64,000 bases of DNA from Chlorohelix sp037138995 (GTDB taxonomy: Bacteria; Chloroflexota; Chloroflexia; Chloroheliales; Chloroheliaceae). Of the stretch, positions 63,103 to 64,000 are shown in pieces (within the stretch, counting starts at the first letter, position 1; every line of letters starts with the position of its first letter). Where the stretch lies: assembly GCF_037138995.1 (NCBI RefSeq), contig NZ_JBAXHI010000025.1, forward strand, positions 1 through 64,000, read 5' to 3'. The position numbers and the translations under genes were made by a program. Below the pieces are notes generated by a model. That model was not told where the DNA came from, made no database searches, and was given only the letters and a program-made list of their open reading frames with translations.

Positions 63103-64000
63103 TCAGGAACCGATGTCTATGTAATATATAGCAAAGCCCCCGGCTATAATGAAGCCGGCATTTTCATATAGCTTTATCGAAATCTTATTGTCCTCGCCTG
63201 TCCATAATTCCGCGCCGATAGCGCCTCGCGCTCGTCCATGTTGCAAACCCATGTTGAGCAGACACTTACCCAGACCTTTTCCCCGCCATTGCGCTGAGAC
63301 CCCTAGTGGCTCAATTTGCACAATATCTCCCTTTATTATAGTCCAAACGAAGCCAGCCGGAGAACCCTCTTCGCTTTCGAGCAAAATCACATCCTCCTCT
63401 TGAAAATCAGGTCCTTGCTCTGCTGCCACATCTTCCAAAGAATACGGCTGGAAACGAGGCTGATTTTGGAAGGCAAGGCGATGATATTCAATAAAGGAGG
63501 CTTCATCTTTATGTCGCTTGAAAGCTTTAAGCCGAAAGCCCTCTGGAATCTCAATCACCGGAATTTGGTCTAAGTTATCCAGTTTCATGTGTATGTCACA
63601 ATGCTGGAGTCTAAAACCGGATTTTACCAGAAAGGATTTGATTACCGTGTCGTTGAGTTCAATTCGGGCAACCACCCTGCGCGTCTCGCCGGCTTTTGCA
63701 TGTAATTGGAGGAGAGTTTCTTTGAGCAAGGCTGTACCAAAACCTTTGCGCCTGTATTCCGGCAAGATGCCACCGGTAAGGCTATTGTAATTGGGTAAAC
63801 CGGGTACAGGTGGCGTAACGGCGTAACCCACCGCTTTGCCGTGTTCTTCTATAATAAACGCTACCCCGCCTCTTTTTTGAACTTCTTCGAGGTAATTCTG
63901 CCAGTCACTTTCGGTTAGCGCCCTTGTCCTACGAATTACAGAATCAAGAAATGCTACCAGTGAAGCTTCGCTGGCGTTGGTATAGCGCACTTTAAAACCA
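63103..64000 (-). CDS. Tandem GNAT acetyltransferase (start probably beyond window edge)
   Basis: At least 295 codons. A GTG at 63990 could start the gene, but the frame stays open to the window edge, and upstream codons read GFK before VRYTNAS, so the true start is probably outside. Two GNAT domains: the first has RRKGFGTALL (about 77-86), the second RGKGLGKCLLNMGLQHGRARG (about 236-256) and a final LYENAGF. This resembles mycothiol synthase-type double GNATs in layout, but not closely enough for a name. It may head the TIR operon. Confidence 0.8.
   Translation of the reverse strand, partial: GFKVRYTNASEASLVAFLDSVIRRTRALTESDWQNYLEEVQKRGGVAFIIEEHGKAVGYAVTPPVPGLPNYNSLTGGILPEYRRKGFGTALLKETLLQLHAKAGETRRVVARIELNDTVIKSFLVKSGFRLQHCDIHMKLDNLDQIPVIEIPEGFRLKAFKRHKDEASFIEYHRLAFQNQPRFQPYSLEDVAAEQGPDFQEEDVILLESEEGSPAGFVWTIIKGDIVQIEPLGVSAQWRGKGLGKCLLNMGLQHGRARGAIGAELWTGEDNKISIKLYENAGFIIAGGFAIYYIDIGS

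Overview
The window looks like a chromosomal stretch of a bacterium of the Chloroflexota (inference). It is moderately AT-leaning with tightly packed operons. It holds a chromosomal-type gyrB, a full-length cobalamin-dependent methionine synthase, HslU, a PknG-like kinase, a ChpA-type chemosensory set, a fused amide/urea-type ABC transporter, tandem TIR proteins and dispersed hairpin repeats. No 16S rRNA or ribosomal protein gene is present, so the phylum is not proven.

Layout. 1-5.6 kb: a truncated PadR-type regulator divergent from an NmrA-like reductase, then surface-related genes (methyltransferase, Tat-type exported protein, family 2 glycosyltransferase, small membrane protein). 5.7-8.0 kb (minus): a CorA transporter with a duplicated-motif companion, then a three-gene tRNA operon (Ser-CGA, Ser-GGA, Arg-TCG). 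8.4-10.3 kb: a large proline-rich protein of unknown function. 10.3-15.3 kb (minus): a complete Urt-type ABC importer, with an intercistronic terminator after the binding protein gene and with permease C fused to ATPase D. 15.4-17.8 kb (minus): gyrB and a single-domain response regulator. 18.1-24.5 kb (plus): a chimera of a cysteinyl-tRNA synthetase remnant and a glycosyltransferase-like domain, then two paralogous membrane proteins and an FtsH-like AAA protease.

24.9-30.3 kb: oligopeptide-type permeases, a flavodoxin-like protein, a CPBP protease, TatA, and a lone IS605-type tnpB. 30.4-35.7 kb (minus): metH under a SAM-I riboswitch with its own promoter and terminator, and purU. 35.7-42.2 kb: an isolated Flp pilin, a PHA synthase, small metabolic genes, and hslU without hslV.

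42.5-60.8 kb (plus) is the most coherent block. A CorC-type protein is followed by a PP2C phosphatase, a PknG-like kinase with TPRs, a vWA protein, an FHA protein and a coiled-coil protein. The phosphatase, kinase and FHA proteins carry N-terminal zinc ribbons. This resembles the TerY-P type phosphorylation module. It leads directly into a chemosensory operon (MCP, two CheW-like proteins, HPt, hybrid CheA with two HPt domains and a receiver, CheY, CheB, CheR-TPR). 60.8-64.0 kb (minus): a tandem-GNAT gene running off the edge, two TIR-domain genes in the same apparent operon, and a small membrane protein.

How the genes work together: the best-supported functional units are the Urt importer, the SAM-controlled metH beside folate-linked purU, the phosphorylation module next to the chemosensory array, and the GNAT-TIR-TIR operon. 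All motif calls come from reading the sequence; no database search was run.
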